A stretch of 64,000 nt of DNA from an uncultured Collinsella sp. (GCA_959020715.1 CAUESV010000006.1:1-64000); one strand, 5' to 3'; counted from the first letter of the stretch, positions 10,296 to 18,964 are shown. Notes: a model not told the origin generated them from the letters alone. Program-made: numbers and translations.

Positions 10296-10592
10296 CTATT
10301 TCCAAGGGTGCGACGTCAGGTGCCAGCCGCCGCAGTATTCGCATTTGTAGCAGGCCAAACCACGCCGTCCGCGGTTTTCGCAGTCGGCCATAACGGCCTC
10401 GGCTTCGGCGCGTGTGTCGTAACGGTTTTTGCGCTCGCACGACTTATAGCGCCAAGCCTCGCCGCGCTCGGCGTCCAGGGCGTCGCGGCGCTCGTCCTCG
10501 CGTGCAAACAGGTCGCTCATATCGCCGCCGGTGGCAGCGCCCAAAAACTCGCTTTTGGCTTTTGACCAGGCGGCTCGCTTTTTGCTCCCCAT
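10296..10592 (-). CDS. small protein with C-terminal CxxC-CGG zinc-ribbon-like motif
   Basis: This 98 aa hypothetical protein ends in CYKCEYCGGWHLTS, a likely zinc-binding knuckle seen at the end of many small actinobacterial proteins. The middle is rich in Arg, Glu and Asp. AGGAG stands 10 nt before the ATG at 10592. It is divergent from the acetyltransferase at 10667 across an inverted repeat. Function unknown. Confidence 0.6.
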   Translation of the reverse strand: MGSKKRAAWSKAKSEFLGAATGGDMSDLFAREDERRDALDAERGEAWRYKSCERKNRYDTRAEAEAVMADCENRGRRGLACYKCEYCGGWHLTSHPWK

Positions 10593-10616
10593 CTGCTTCG
10601 CGCTCCTCTCCAAACG

Positions 10617-10648
10617 TTGGTATCATTGCTCAATCAAAGTGATACCAA
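10617..10648. promoter_or_regulatory. inverted repeat between divergent genes
   Basis: TTGGTATCA (10617-10625) and TGATACCAA (10640-10648) are perfect 9-bp arms 14 bp apart. They lie in the 70-bp gap between two divergent genes, so they could be an operator or overlapping promoters. Confidence 0.45.
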
Positions 10649-10666
10649 TAAACGTGAGGTCGCCGC

Positions 10667-11158
10667 GTGATGATCAGAAAAACCCTCGATACCGACATTC
10701 CCGCCGTCATGGCTATCTATGACGCGGCCCGCGCCTTTATGCGCGCGCATGGCAACGCCACGCAGTGGCCCGAGGGCACGCCTTCGGCCGAGCAGCTGGC
10801 TGCCGATATTGCCGCTGGTGGCAGTTACGTGTGCGAAGTCGACGGCCGCGTGGTGGCGACGTTTGCCTTTTTACCGGGTCCGGACGAGTGCTATGACGTG
10901 ATTGAGGACGGTCAATGGCGCAGCGACACTCCGTATGCCGTGCTGCATCGCGTGGCATCCGACGGCACCGTGCACGGTATCGCGGCGGCGATGTTTGCCT
11001 TTGCCAAGGAATGCGCCGACCATCTGCGTATTGACACGCACGAGGACAACTTGCCCATGCAGGGCGCCATCGCCAAGGCGGGGTTCGAGCGTGTCGGTAT
11101 CGTCTATGTGTCCGACGGCACGGCGCGTGTCGCGTTTGATTGGCTGCGCGAGGCGTAG
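10667..11158 (+). CDS. GNAT family N-acetyltransferase
   Basis: The 163 aa acetyltransferase has the GNAT fold: N-terminal MIRKTLDTDIPAVMAIYDAAR, an acceptor-site region, and the late HEDNLPMQGAIAKAGFERVG that packs around acetyl-CoA. The substrate is not evident. GAGG stands 7 nt before the GTG at 10667; the adjacent ATG at 10670 is an equally possible start. A strong terminator follows. Confidence 0.8.
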   Translation: MMIRKTLDTDIPAVMAIYDAARAFMRAHGNATQWPEGTPSAEQLAADIAAGGSYVCEVDGRVVATFAFLPGPDECYDVIEDGQWRSDTPYAVLHRVASDGTVHGIAAAMFAFAKECADHLRIDTHEDNLPMQGAIAKAGFERVGIVYVSDGTARVAFDWLREA

Positions 11159-11191
11159 GAGCCAAGGCACGTATCATCACCCAGCTCAAAT

Positions 11192-11220
11192 AAAAAATGG
11201 CCCCGAGCGGGGCCATTTTT
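11192..11220 (+). terminator. intrinsic terminator
   Basis: AAAAAATGGCCCC pairs with GGGGCCATTTTT around GAGC and ends in a T5 run. Confidence 0.9.
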
Positions 11221-11288
11221 GGTAAAACGCGTCGTTGTGGGACTCGCATTGTTACCGCCCCAGATGAACCCGGGCAGACAAAAAGGGG

Positions 11289-11389
11289 AGGTGCCGGCTT
11301 TCGCAAGGCGCGAACCTACGAAAATCGCCGCGCGGCAACGCGGGGCGATGAGCTCGGTCGGGGGATAGGGCCCGCTTCGCCCACCGGCC
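11289..11389 (+). ncRNA. possible structured leader RNA of the TetM-like gene
   Basis: The 244-nt gap before the GTPase gene contains successive hairpins. AGGT/ACCT (11289-11317) encloses an imperfect stem. ATCGCC-G-CGCG closes a GCAA tetraloop with CGCG-G-GGCGAT (11324-11349). GGTCGG pairs with CCGGCC around an inner GGGC/GCCC (11356-11389). I could not match it to a known riboswitch, 6S, SRP or T-box pattern. The ordered hairpins suggest a leader or small RNA rather than random GC-rich DNA. Confidence 0.3.
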
Positions 11390-11464
11390 CGTAAATTGTA
11401 TCATCCAGTGTGGAGCGTGAACGCCCGTTGCCGCGTGCGATGGGCTTGCAATAAGAGGAGAGCC

Positions 11465-13468
11465 ATGTCGAAGCAAGCGGTCGTTGGAATCTTGGCGCAT
11501 GTCGATGCCGGCAAGACCACGTTGGCCGAGGCCATGCTGTTCAACGCGGGCCGCATTCGCAAGCGCGGCCGTGTGGACGACGGCGACTCGCACCTGGATA
11601 CCAACGCTATCGAACGCGAGCGTGGCATCACGATTTTCTCGTCGCAGGCCGTGCTCGACCACGGAGATGCCCACGTCATGCTCGTGGATGCACCGGGGCA
11701 TGTCGATTTTTCTGCCGAGGCAGAGCGCACATTGCGTGCGCTCGACTACGCGATTCTGGTTGTGGGCGCCAACGACGGCGTGCAGGGACACACCGAAACC
11801 CTGTGGCGCCTGCTTGCGCGCTATGGCATCCCGACGTTCGTCTTTATCAACAAAATCGATTTGGAGAATCCTGGCCGCGATGTTTTACTGGCGCAACTTG
11901 GGCAGCGCCTTTCCGAGGGCTGCCTCGATGCGAACGAACTGCTGGCGGGCGGCGCCGCTTGGGAGGACGCTGCCGCGTTGGACGAGGCGGCCCTCGAGGA
12001 GTTTCTTGAGACGGGTGAGCTTTCCATCGCAACGCTGTCGCGCATGGTTGCCGAGCGCAGGCTCTTTCCCTGCTTTGCCGGCTCGGCGCTCAAGGACCAG
12101 GGCGTGGGCGAGCTGCTGGATGGTATGTGCACGCTGATGCGTGAGCAGGCGTGGGCCTCGGAGTTCGCCGCGCGTGTCTATCGTGTCAGCCGAGGTGTTC
12201 GCGGCGAGCGCTTGGCTTGGATAAAAGTGACCGGCGGCACGCTGCGTGCAAAACAGATGATCGAGGGGCGCTCCGGTGCCGAGGCATGGGAGCAGAAAGT
12301 CGATCAGGTGCGCATCTATAACGGCGAGAAGTACGAGCTTGCCCAGGAAGTTGTTGCTGGCGGCATCTGCGCCGTGACGGGCCTCGCGCACGTTCGCCCG
12401 GGTGATGCCCTGGGCGCGGAGCCCGCGGGCGATGCACCTGTCATTGCGCCGGTCCTCACCTATACGGTGCTACCGGGCGAACATGATGTCCACGCGGTGT
12501 TCAAAGCGCTGACCGAGTTGGCAGACGAAGACCCCATGCTCGGCGTAAGCTGGAATACGCATCTTGAGCAGATTCATTTGCAGTTGATGGGCGCCGTGCA
12601 GCTCGAGGTCGTGCAGCGGGTGTTGGCCGATCGCTTTGGCCTTTCGATTGAGTTTGAGCCCGGCGGCATTCTCTATAAGGAGACTATCTCGCAGCCGGTC
12701 GAGGGCGTGGGCCACTTTGAGCCGCTGCGCCACTATGCCGAGGTGCATTTGCGCCTGGAGCCGTTGCCAGCGGGTTCGGGCGTGCAGTTTGGCACCGTGA
12801 CCTCGACCGACAAGCTCGATCTTAACTGGCAGCGTTTGGCACTCACCAACGCCATGGAGCGCGATCACCTGGGCGCACTGACCGGCTCGCCCATCACCGA
12901 TGTGCGCATTACGCTTACGGGCGGCCGCGCGCATGCCAAACACACCGAGGGCGGCGATTTTCGCCAGGCCACGTACCGCGCGATTCGTCAGGGTTTGATG
13001 CAGGCGCGTGAGGCCGGCGCGGCGGTTCTGTTGGAGCCGTGGTACCACTTTGAGCTCGAGGTGCCGGGGGAGTGCGTGGGCCGGGCGCTCTCGGATGCCA
13101 CGCGCATGGGCGCCGAGTACAAGCCGCCGACGATGGCGGGAGACCGGGCGAAGCTTATGGGTCGCGTGCCGGCATCCGAGGTGCAGGATTACGCGCTGGA
13201 GGTGGCTGTCTACACGAGCGGTCGCGGTCATCTGTACCTGGAGTTCGCCGGTTATGCGGCTTGCCATGATGCCGAGCGCGTAATCGAGACGGCCGCCTAT
13301 GAGCCCGAGGCCGATCTGCCCAACACGCCCGATTCGGTCTTTTGCTCTCACGGCGCCGGCTACACGGTCAAATGGTATGACGTGCCCGCCGCAGCGCACG
13401 TAAAGATCGATCCCGCCTCCTTCCGCCCCTGGCGAGCGGCGGACGCCGAGTTTTTCGGCCATAGGTGA
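11465..13468 (+). CDS. TetM/EF-G-like translational GTPase (ribosomal protection type)
   Basis: The 667 aa protein has a G domain (AHVDAGKTT at residues 11-19, DAPGHVDFS, NKID) followed by EF-G-like domains, with the layout of tetracycline ribosomal protection proteins (about 640 aa). The C-terminal AGDRAKLMGRVPASEVQDYALEV region is domain IV/V-like. It may release antibiotics or rescue stalled ribosomes. Real resistance cannot be judged, since chromosomal TetM-like factors of unknown role are common in this group. GAGGAG precedes the ATG. It lies behind a possible structured leader. Confidence 0.8.
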   Translation: MSKQAVVGILAHVDAGKTTLAEAMLFNAGRIRKRGRVDDGDSHLDTNAIERERGITIFSSQAVLDHGDAHVMLVDAPGHVDFSAEAERTLRALDYAILVVGANDGVQGHTETLWRLLARYGIPTFVFINKIDLENPGRDVLLAQLGQRLSEGCLDANELLAGGAAWEDAAALDEAALEEFLETGELSIATLSRMVAERRLFPCFAGSALKDQGVGELLDGMCTLMREQAWASEFAARVYRVSRGVRGERLAWIKVTGGTLRAKQMIEGRSGAEAWEQKVDQVRIYNGEKYELAQEVVAGGICAVTGLAHVRPGDALGAEPAGDAPVIAPVLTYTVLPGEHDVHAVFKALTELADEDPMLGVSWNTHLEQIHLQLMGAVQLEVVQRVLADRFGLSIEFEPGGILYKETISQPVEGVGHFEPLRHYAEVHLRLEPLPAGSGVQFGTVTSTDKLDLNWQRLALTNAMERDHLGALTGSPITDVRITLTGGRAHAKHTEGGDFRQATYRAIRQGLMQAREAGAAVLLEPWYHFELEVPGECVGRALSDATRMGAEYKPPTMAGDRAKLMGRVPASEVQDYALEVAVYTSGRGHLYLEFAGYAACHDAERVIETAAYEPEADLPNTPDSVFCSHGAGYTVKWYDVPAAAHVKIDPASFRPWRAADAEFFGHR

Positions 13469-13478
13469 TAGAGGGTTA

Positions 13479-13495
13479 GTCTCTTTGTCGCATCC
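13479..13495. repeat. decayed half-copy of the GTCCCTTTGTCACAT repeat
   Basis: GTCTCTTTGTCGCATCC matches one arm of the palindromes at 14683, 15275, 17825 and 19050 with two mismatches. It lies 10 nt after the stop of the GTPase gene. Confidence 0.45.
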
Positions 13496-13497
13496 TG

Positions 13498-13527
13498 TTG
13501 GTATAACTCGGTATAAGTTGGTATAAC
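13498..13527 (+). promoter_or_regulatory. three tandem 10-bp iterons before the ATPase gene
   Basis: TTGGTATAAC, TCGGTATAAG and TTGGTATAAC follow each other with no spacer, that is, on one face of the helix. They stand about 35 bp before the ATPase start and are likely regulator-binding repeats or a promoter region. Confidence 0.55.
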
Positions 13528-13561
13528 TATTACCGGGGTTTGCCAATCCGAGGAGGCCGAC

Positions 13562-14680
13562 ATGAATCCAAATCCCTTTAAGCCCACGGCTGGCAAGCGG
13601 CCTCCAATGCTCATCGGTCGCGAGTCGGTCATCGAAGATTTTGAGGAAGGGCTCGATAACGGCGCCGGAGCGCCGGGCAGGCTCATGCTCATTACGGGAA
13701 ACCGCGGCTGCGGCAAAACGGTTCTCCTGCGGGAGCTGCAACGTCTAGCCAGCGAGCGCGGATGGGCGGTTGCCTCCGATTCCGCTTCGCTTGGCTTATG
13801 CGACCGCTTGGCCGACGCGCTTCGCTCGAACAAGCCCGTTGTGACGTCAATGGAGTTTGGCCCATCGTTTGGACGGATGTCGGTTGAGGCGGCGCGGGCA
13901 AAAGGCGAGACATTGCGGGGGCTGGTCAACGAGAGGCTCAAGAAGCTCGGTCCAGGTAAGGGCATCCTGTTTGCGATTGACGAGGCGCAATCTGCGTCTA
14001 TTGAGGAACTGGCGACTCTTGCCGTTCTCTATCAGCAGGTGCTCGGAGATCAGGATGCCACGGGCTTGCCCGATGGCGATCAGCGTGGTCTTGCGCTGGT
14101 TTTTGCCGGCTTGCCTAGCATGGTTGACGATCTGCTCGAAGAGCCGAGTGTGACGTTTTTGCGGCGTGCCCAGCAGCGTACGTTGGGGGCGATTTCTTTG
14201 CCCCAGGTGCGCGATTCGTATATCCAGACGGTCGAATGTGCTGGTCTTTGCGTTGACGCGGGGACGGCGGACCTTGCGGCGCGCAAGAGCATGGGGCATC
14301 CCTATATGGTTCAGCTGGTGGGATATTACATGTGGCGGTCTGCCGTTCGACGCGGCTCGCAAGTCATTGAAAGACGCGATGTCGAGGATGGCCATGCGGA
14401 TGCCGTCTCTGAGTTCTACGAAGCGGTTGACGCGCCTCTGTATTACGGGCTGCGCACCCCACAGCGCCTCTTTATCGAGGCTATGGCGGTTGACGAGGGC
14501 AAGCTGACGCGCATGGCGGATATCATTGAGCGCTGCGACCGCACCCAGAGCTGGGCGAGTAAATATCGCGCAAGCTTAATTCGCGAGCGCGTCATCGAGG
14601 CCGCCGGATACGGTCTCGTCCGGTTTAGCGTGCCCATGCTGGGCGAGTACATTCGAGATCGTGTTTTATGGCACGAGTAA
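13562..14680 (+). CDS. AAA-type ATPase with C-terminal winged helix
   Basis: The 372 aa protein has Walker A at residues 46-53 (GNRGCGKT) and Walker B ending in Asp140-Glu141 (LFAIDEAQ). A sensor region (VFAGLPSMVDDLL) and an arginine-rich FLRRAQQRTLG segment follow, then a C-terminal helical/winged-helix part. The layout is like AAA_16/Orc1-Cdc6-like or STAND ATPases. It is clearly paralogous to the minus-strand ATPase at 17864 (shared NPF, GLP, FLRRAQQ, QLVGY). The partner and process are unknown. GGAGG stands 6 nt before the ATG. Confidence 0.75.
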   Translation: MNPNPFKPTAGKRPPMLIGRESVIEDFEEGLDNGAGAPGRLMLITGNRGCGKTVLLRELQRLASERGWAVASDSASLGLCDRLADALRSNKPVVTSMEFGPSFGRMSVEAARAKGETLRGLVNERLKKLGPGKGILFAIDEAQSASIEELATLAVLYQQVLGDQDATGLPDGDQRGLALVFAGLPSMVDDLLEEPSVTFLRRAQQRTLGAISLPQVRDSYIQTVECAGLCVDAGTADLAARKSMGHPYMVQLVGYYMWRSAVRRGSQVIERRDVEDGHADAVSEFYEAVDAPLYYGLRTPQRLFIEAMAVDEGKLTRMADIIERCDRTQSWASKYRASLIRERVIEAAGYGLVRFSVPMLGEYIRDRVLWHE

Positions 14681-14682
14681 AG

Positions 14683-14705
14683 GACAAAGGGACAGTCCCT
14701 TTGTC
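14683..14705. repeat. palindromic repeat, copy 1
   Basis: GACAAAGGGAC and its exact complement flank a single A. It starts 3 nt after the ATPase stop codon. Copies lie at 15275, 17825 and 19050. Here the outer five bases of the left arm are missing. Confidence 0.85.
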
Positions 14706-14732
14706 ACATCGATGTTTGAGAGAGGTCAAAAC

Positions 14733-15281
14733 ATGGTGATTCATACCGAGCGTTTGGCGCTTCGTCCGTGGCGCGAGACGGATGCGGAGAGCCTGTTTGC
14801 ATATGCGAGCGACCCGGATGTGGGGCCGGCTGCGGGCTGGCCGCCACATCGAAGTGTTGAGGAGAGCAGAGAGATCATTCGAACGGTCTTTACGGCGCCC
14901 CATACCTTTGCCGTTTGCCTGGCTGCGACAGACGAGCCTGTGGGCAGCATCGGACTCATGCCGCCTCGTTGCGAGTCGAGCGATCGGAGCGCTGAACTCG
15001 AACTCGAGGTGGGGTATTGGGTTGCCAAGCCGTTCTGGGGCCGGGGCTTTGCTCCCGAGGCAGTGCGAGCCATGCAGCGTTATGCGTTCGAAACGCTTGG
15101 CTGCAAGGCGCTTTGGTGCGGATACTATGAGGACAATGACAAGTCGTTACGCGTTCAGCAAAAGTGTGGATTCGTGCCGCATCACGTTGAGCGCGACGTG
15201 CCCTGCGAGCTTATGGGCGATGTACGTACCGAGTGCTTTACGTATTTGACCTGCGAAGACTGGCGCAGACAGACAATGTGA
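14733..15281 (+). CDS. GNAT family acetyltransferase (RimJ/RimL-like)
   Basis: This 182 aa protein of the Acetyltransf_3 type begins MVIHTERLALRPWRETDAESLF. The acetyl-CoA loop is FWGRGFAPEAVRAMQRYAF and the late NDKSLRVQQKCGF motif is present. Possible substrates are ribosomal protein N-termini or small molecules. AGAGG stands 7 nt before ATG 14733. The last codon (ATG) and the stop (TGA) are contributed by the palindromic repeat, which suggests that the original 3' end was replaced. Confidence 0.85.
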   Translation: MVIHTERLALRPWRETDAESLFAYASDPDVGPAAGWPPHRSVEESREIIRTVFTAPHTFAVCLAATDEPVGSIGLMPPRCESSDRSAELELEVGYWVAKPFWGRGFAPEAVRAMQRYAFETLGCKALWCGYYEDNDKSLRVQQKCGFVPHHVERDVPCELMGDVRTECFTYLTCEDWRRQTM

Positions 15282-15307
15282 CAAAGGGACAGTCCCTTTG
15301 TCACATT
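15275..15307. repeat. palindromic repeat, copy 2 (complete)
   Basis: The 16-nt arm AATGTGACAAAGGGAC and its perfect complement flank one A. The left arm overlaps the acetyltransferase stop codon, and the right arm ends 21 nt before the UvrA2 start. Confidence 0.95.
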
Positions 15308-15328
15308 CGATCAACGGGAGGGAAAGCG

Positions 15329-17821
15329 ATGACGGTGTCGCAACAACCAAGTGCTATCGAGGTGCGCGGTGCGCGCGTCCATAACCTTAAGGACATCGAT
15401 ATCGATATTCCGCTGGGAAGGCTCGTGGGTATTGCCGGCGTGTCGGGGTCGGGCAAGAGCTCGCTGGCGCTGGGGGTTCTGTATGCCGAGGGCTCTCGCC
15501 GTTACCTGGAGGCGCTCAGCACCTATACCCGCCGTCGCCTGACGCAGGCGGAGCACGCCCAGGTGGACGAGGTATTGCACGTACCGGCGGCACTCGCGTT
15601 GCATCAGCGTCCCAGTGTGCCAGGCGTGCGCTCGACCTTTGGCACTATGACCGAGCTCAACAATAGCCTGCGGCTGCTCTTTAGCCGTTGCGCCCATCAC
15701 GTGTGCCCGCATTGCGGGGCGCGCGTGGAGCCGAGCCTTAACGTGGCCGCAGGCCTGTTGCTCACGTGTCCGACATGCGGCCGCGAGTTCTACGCGCCGA
15801 GTGCCGAGGATTTGGCTTTCAATAGCGGCGGTGCATGCCCCGCCTGTGGCGGTACCGGTGTCATGCGCGAGGTGGACGAAGCGAGCCTGGTGCCCGACGA
15901 GTCAAAGACTATCAACGAGGGTGCGGTCCTTCCCTGGGGCACGCTCATGTGGGATCTGATGAAGCAGGTGGCCGGCGAGATGGGCGTGCGTACCGACGTA
16001 CCGTTTAACCAACTCACGCCTAAAGAGCGCGACATCGTGTTCCATGGTCCGGCGGTTAAGAAGCACATTCTCTACGTTCCCAAAAACGGCGAGGGCGCCA
16101 CGCCGCTCGACTTTACCTATTACAACGCCGTCTATACCGTTGAGAATGCGCTCGCCAAGGTTAAGGACGACAAGGGCCTCAAACGCGTTGCACGCTTTTT
16201 GCGCGAGGGGTCTTGCCGTGACTGTGGCGGCACCCGTCTCTCCGAGGCTGCGCGCCAGCCCCAGGTGCGTGGTATCAATCTGGCACAGGCCGCGGCCATG
16301 ACGCTGGGCGAGGCGATTGAGTGGGTGCGCGGGGTGCCCGTATCCTTGCCGCCCGAGATGCGGCCCATGGCGACGGATATCTGCGATTCGTTTCTGAGCA
16401 CGGCCCGTCGCCTGGTCGACCTGGGTCTCGATTACCTTTCGCTCGACCGCGCCGGCGCCACGCTGTCTACAGGCGAGCGCCAGCGCGTGCAGCTTGCCCG
16501 CGTGGTGCGCAACCGCTCGACGGGTGTGCTTTATGTACTCGATGAGCCTTCGATCGGCTTGCATCCTGCCAATGTCGACGGTCTGGTGGGCGTGATGCGC
16601 GATCTGGTGGTCGACGGCAATACCGTGGTTGTTGTCGACCACGACACGCGCGTGCTGGCAGAAGCCGACTATCTGGTCGAGATGGGCCCCGTTGCGGGAG
16701 CAGGCGGCGGCCATGTAATCGCCGCCGGTACGGTAGACGAGGTCGAACAATCGCAGGGCAGCCGCATCGCGCCGTTCTTGCGCTCGGACCCCAAGCGTCT
16801 GCGCCCGCAGGTGGCTGACGACGAAATGTTCGACCTAGGCCATATCCGCATGGCGACCGATGCCATCCATACCGTCAAACCGCTCGAAGTCGATATCCCG
16901 CGCGGCCGCCTTGTCGCGGTGACGGGTGTTTCGGGTTCGGGCAAGACGACACTGGTGCTCGAGACGCTCATCCCGGCGCTCAAGGCACAGGCGGCCGGCG
17001 AGCGCCTGCCAAGGCACGTGCGTTGGGTCGATGCCGAGGGCATCGCGCGCGCCAACCTGATTGACGCCACGCCCATCGGCGCCAACGTACGCTCGACGGT
17101 AGCGACCTATGCCGACATCCATGATGAGCTGCGCCGCGCCTTCGCCCGTACGCCCGAGGCCAAGGCGGCAGGGTATAAAGCGGGTGCCTTTAGCTACAAC
17201 ACTGGCGCTTTGCGTTGCCCCACGTGCGATGGCACGGGCTCGATATCGCTCGACGTGCAGTTTTTGCCCGATGTCGAGATCGTCTGTCCTGCATGTCGCG
17301 GCTCGCGTTATGCAGACGCGGCCTCGCATATCCATCGTGAGGGCAGGGACGGGAGCCTGCTTACGTTGCCGCAGCTCATGGACATGAGCGTGGACGAGGC
17401 CCTCGATGCCACACTGGGACTCAAGAAAGTTCAGACGCGTCTGCAGACCCTGCACGACCTGGGGCTGGGCTATCTCACACTCGGCGAGCCCACGCCGGCG
17501 CTCTCGGGCGGCGAGGCACAGCGCCTTAAGCTTGCAAGCGAGATGGGCCGTGTGCAGGACGATGCCGTATTTGTATTCGACGAACCCACGATCGGCCTGC
17601 ATCCGCTCGATGTTCAGGTACTGCTGAGCGTGTTTGACGGACTCGTTGCCAAGGGCGCCACGGTCATCGTGATCGAACACGACCTCGACCTTATCCGTAA
17701 CGCCGATTACGTGATCGACATGGGCCCGGGCGGCGGCGACGCAGGCGGACAAATCGTCTGCACCGGCACGCCAGCCGATATCGCGGCCTGCCCCAAGAGC
17801 ATTACCGGCCGTTACCTCTAA
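15329..17821 (+). CDS. UvrA2-type ABC ATPase (excinuclease subunit A paralog)
   Basis: This 830 aa protein has two ABC modules. The first has Walker A GVSGSGKSS, signature STGERQRVQLAR and Walker B LYVLDEPSIGLHP. The second has Walker A GVSGSGKTT, signature LSGGEAQRLKLAS and Walker B FVFDEPTIGLHP. Zinc-finger cysteine pairs are present (CPHC/CPTC, CPAC, CPTC/CPAC). Only about 40 residues lie between the first zinc pair and LAFNSGGACPACGGTG, so the UvrB-binding domain of canonical UvrA (about 940 aa) is missing. UvrA2 proteins are linked to DNA damage or drug tolerance. GGGAGG precedes the ATG. Confidence 0.88.
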   Translation: MTVSQQPSAIEVRGARVHNLKDIDIDIPLGRLVGIAGVSGSGKSSLALGVLYAEGSRRYLEALSTYTRRRLTQAEHAQVDEVLHVPAALALHQRPSVPGVRSTFGTMTELNNSLRLLFSRCAHHVCPHCGARVEPSLNVAAGLLLTCPTCGREFYAPSAEDLAFNSGGACPACGGTGVMREVDEASLVPDESKTINEGAVLPWGTLMWDLMKQVAGEMGVRTDVPFNQLTPKERDIVFHGPAVKKHILYVPKNGEGATPLDFTYYNAVYTVENALAKVKDDKGLKRVARFLREGSCRDCGGTRLSEAARQPQVRGINLAQAAAMTLGEAIEWVRGVPVSLPPEMRPMATDICDSFLSTARRLVDLGLDYLSLDRAGATLSTGERQRVQLARVVRNRSTGVLYVLDEPSIGLHPANVDGLVGVMRDLVVDGNTVVVVDHDTRVLAEADYLVEMGPVAGAGGGHVIAAGTVDEVEQSQGSRIAPFLRSDPKRLRPQVADDEMFDLGHIRMATDAIHTVKPLEVDIPRGRLVAVTGVSGSGKTTLVLETLIPALKAQAAGERLPRHVRWVDAEGIARANLIDATPIGANVRSTVATYADIHDELRRAFARTPEAKAAGYKAGAFSYNTGALRCPTCDGTGSISLDVQFLPDVEIVCPACRGSRYADAASHIHREGRDGSLLTLPQLMDMSVDEALDATLGLKKVQTRLQTLHDLGLGYLTLGEPTPALSGGEAQRLKLASEMGRVQDDAVFVFDEPTIGLHPLDVQVLLSVFDGLVAKGATVIVIEHDLDLIRNADYVIDMGPGGGDAGGQIVCTGTPADIAACPKSITGRYL

Positions 17822-17824
17822 CCG

Positions 17825-17856
17825 AATGTGACAAAGGGACAGTCCCTTTGTCACAT
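17825..17856. repeat. palindromic repeat, copy 3
   Basis: The same 16-nt arm, central A and complementary arm (15 of 16 positions) begin 4 nt after the UvrA2 stop codon and end 8 nt before the stop of the convergent ATPase. Confidence 0.92.
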
Positions 17857-17863
17857 CCGATGC

Positions 17864-18964
17864 CTATTTCACGCATTGAACGGCGAGATAGTCGCGGAAG
17901 AACGGTAATTCAAAAGCGACGATTCCGCGCCCGCGTTCTCCAATGATGCCGGCGTCTATCATGCGGCGTCGGTAGCGGGAGACCTGTTGCGGCGAACGCT
18001 TAAGGCGCTCGACAAGGTCAGCGGTGGTGGACTCTTCCTCGTCATCGAGCATGGCGATGAGAAATCGCTTGTCCTCTGCAGTGAGTTCCCGATAGGTCGC
18101 CGCGAGGATCCGGTCGTCCATTTCATCGCGTGCGATTTTGATTCCCTGGTCAAAGTCGCGAGATGATATTTCCCTCGAGTTGCTCGTGAGATCCCAGGCG
18201 CGGTAACCCACAAGCTGCAAAAGGAAGGGAAAGCCAGAAATCGAGCGAACGGCCTTATCGATTCCCTCGGCATCTGCCAAGCGGTCGTTTTCCTGGATCG
18301 TTCGGATCAAGGCCTCACGCACATCGTAGTCGGCGATACGCCCCAGATGATATTGCTGGGCGCGGCGAAGGAACGAGACCGTCTTGTGGTTCAGCAACGT
18401 CGAGACGTTGTTAGGAAGTCCCGCCATGAGTAGGGCGACGCGTTTCCCATCGGTCACAAAGTGCTGATACGTGGCTGCGAGCTGGATCATCTCGTCGAGC
18501 GTCGGGTCGACCTCATCAACCGTGACGAGCAGGCCGGTGCCCGTTTCGTTGAGCTGGTCGATGATATCGCTCATGCGATAACGCCAGGTTGAGGCATCGT
18601 GAACGCGATTGACCTCGATACTGCCGAGCGGCGCGATTCCGAGACCGGTGACTTCGAAGTTGTTAGACGGGTCGATGAGATGGCCTGCAGCACGTTTCGC
18701 CCCGAGCTCGATTTCCTCAAGCATTCCCGAGAGCGCGGTCGTCTTTACCGCTATCCAGCCGTGGGATTCCGCCCTTGTCGCGAGCGACGACATGAGAGCG
18801 GTTTTACCGGTTCCACGCGCGCCTGAGAAGATCGAGGTCAATTCCGGGCGTCTACGCTGGCTCAAGAAGGCACGGTCCAAATCCCGAATAATCTGTTGTC
18901 TGCCGGCGAGATGGGCAGGAACCTCACCAAAACTGGGAGTAAACGGGTTCTCGAGATATTCCAC
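17864..18964 (-). CDS. AAA-type ATPase with winged helix, paralog of the 13562 gene
   Basis: This ATPase has Walker A GARGTGKT (about residues 48-55), Walker B LVTVDEVD and the sensor LLMAGLPNNV. FLRRAQQYHLG and QLVGYRAW are shared with the paralog, and the C-terminal winged helix carries TTADLVERLKRSPQQVSRYRRRM. The GTG at 18964 (366 aa) is preferred because AAAGGAG stands 6 nt before it; the ATG at 18982 lacks a site. Both ATPases flank the GNAT/UvrA2 genes. The DNA-binding-like tail suggests action on DNA or as a regulator. Confidence 0.75.
   Translation of the reverse strand: MEYLENPFTPSFGEVPAHLAGRQQIIRDLDRAFLSQRRRPELTSIFSGARGTGKTALMSSLATRAESHGWIAVKTTALSGMLEEIELGAKRAAGHLIDPSNNFEVTGLGIAPLGSIEVNRVHDASTWRYRMSDIIDQLNETGTGLLVTVDEVDPTLDEMIQLAATYQHFVTDGKRVALLMAGLPNNVSTLLNHKTVSFLRRAQQYHLGRIADYDVREALIRTIQENDRLADAEGIDKAVRSISGFPFLLQLVGYRAWDLTSNSREISSRDFDQGIKIARDEMDDRILAATYRELTAEDKRFLIAMLDDEEESTTADLVERLKRSPQQVSRYRRRMIDAGIIGERGRGIVAFELPFFRDYLAVQCVK

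Noticed and set aside
12470..13741. Minus-strand frame opposite the TetM-like gene and ATPase start
   Set aside because: It covers an intergenic region and two genes with clear plus-strand motifs.
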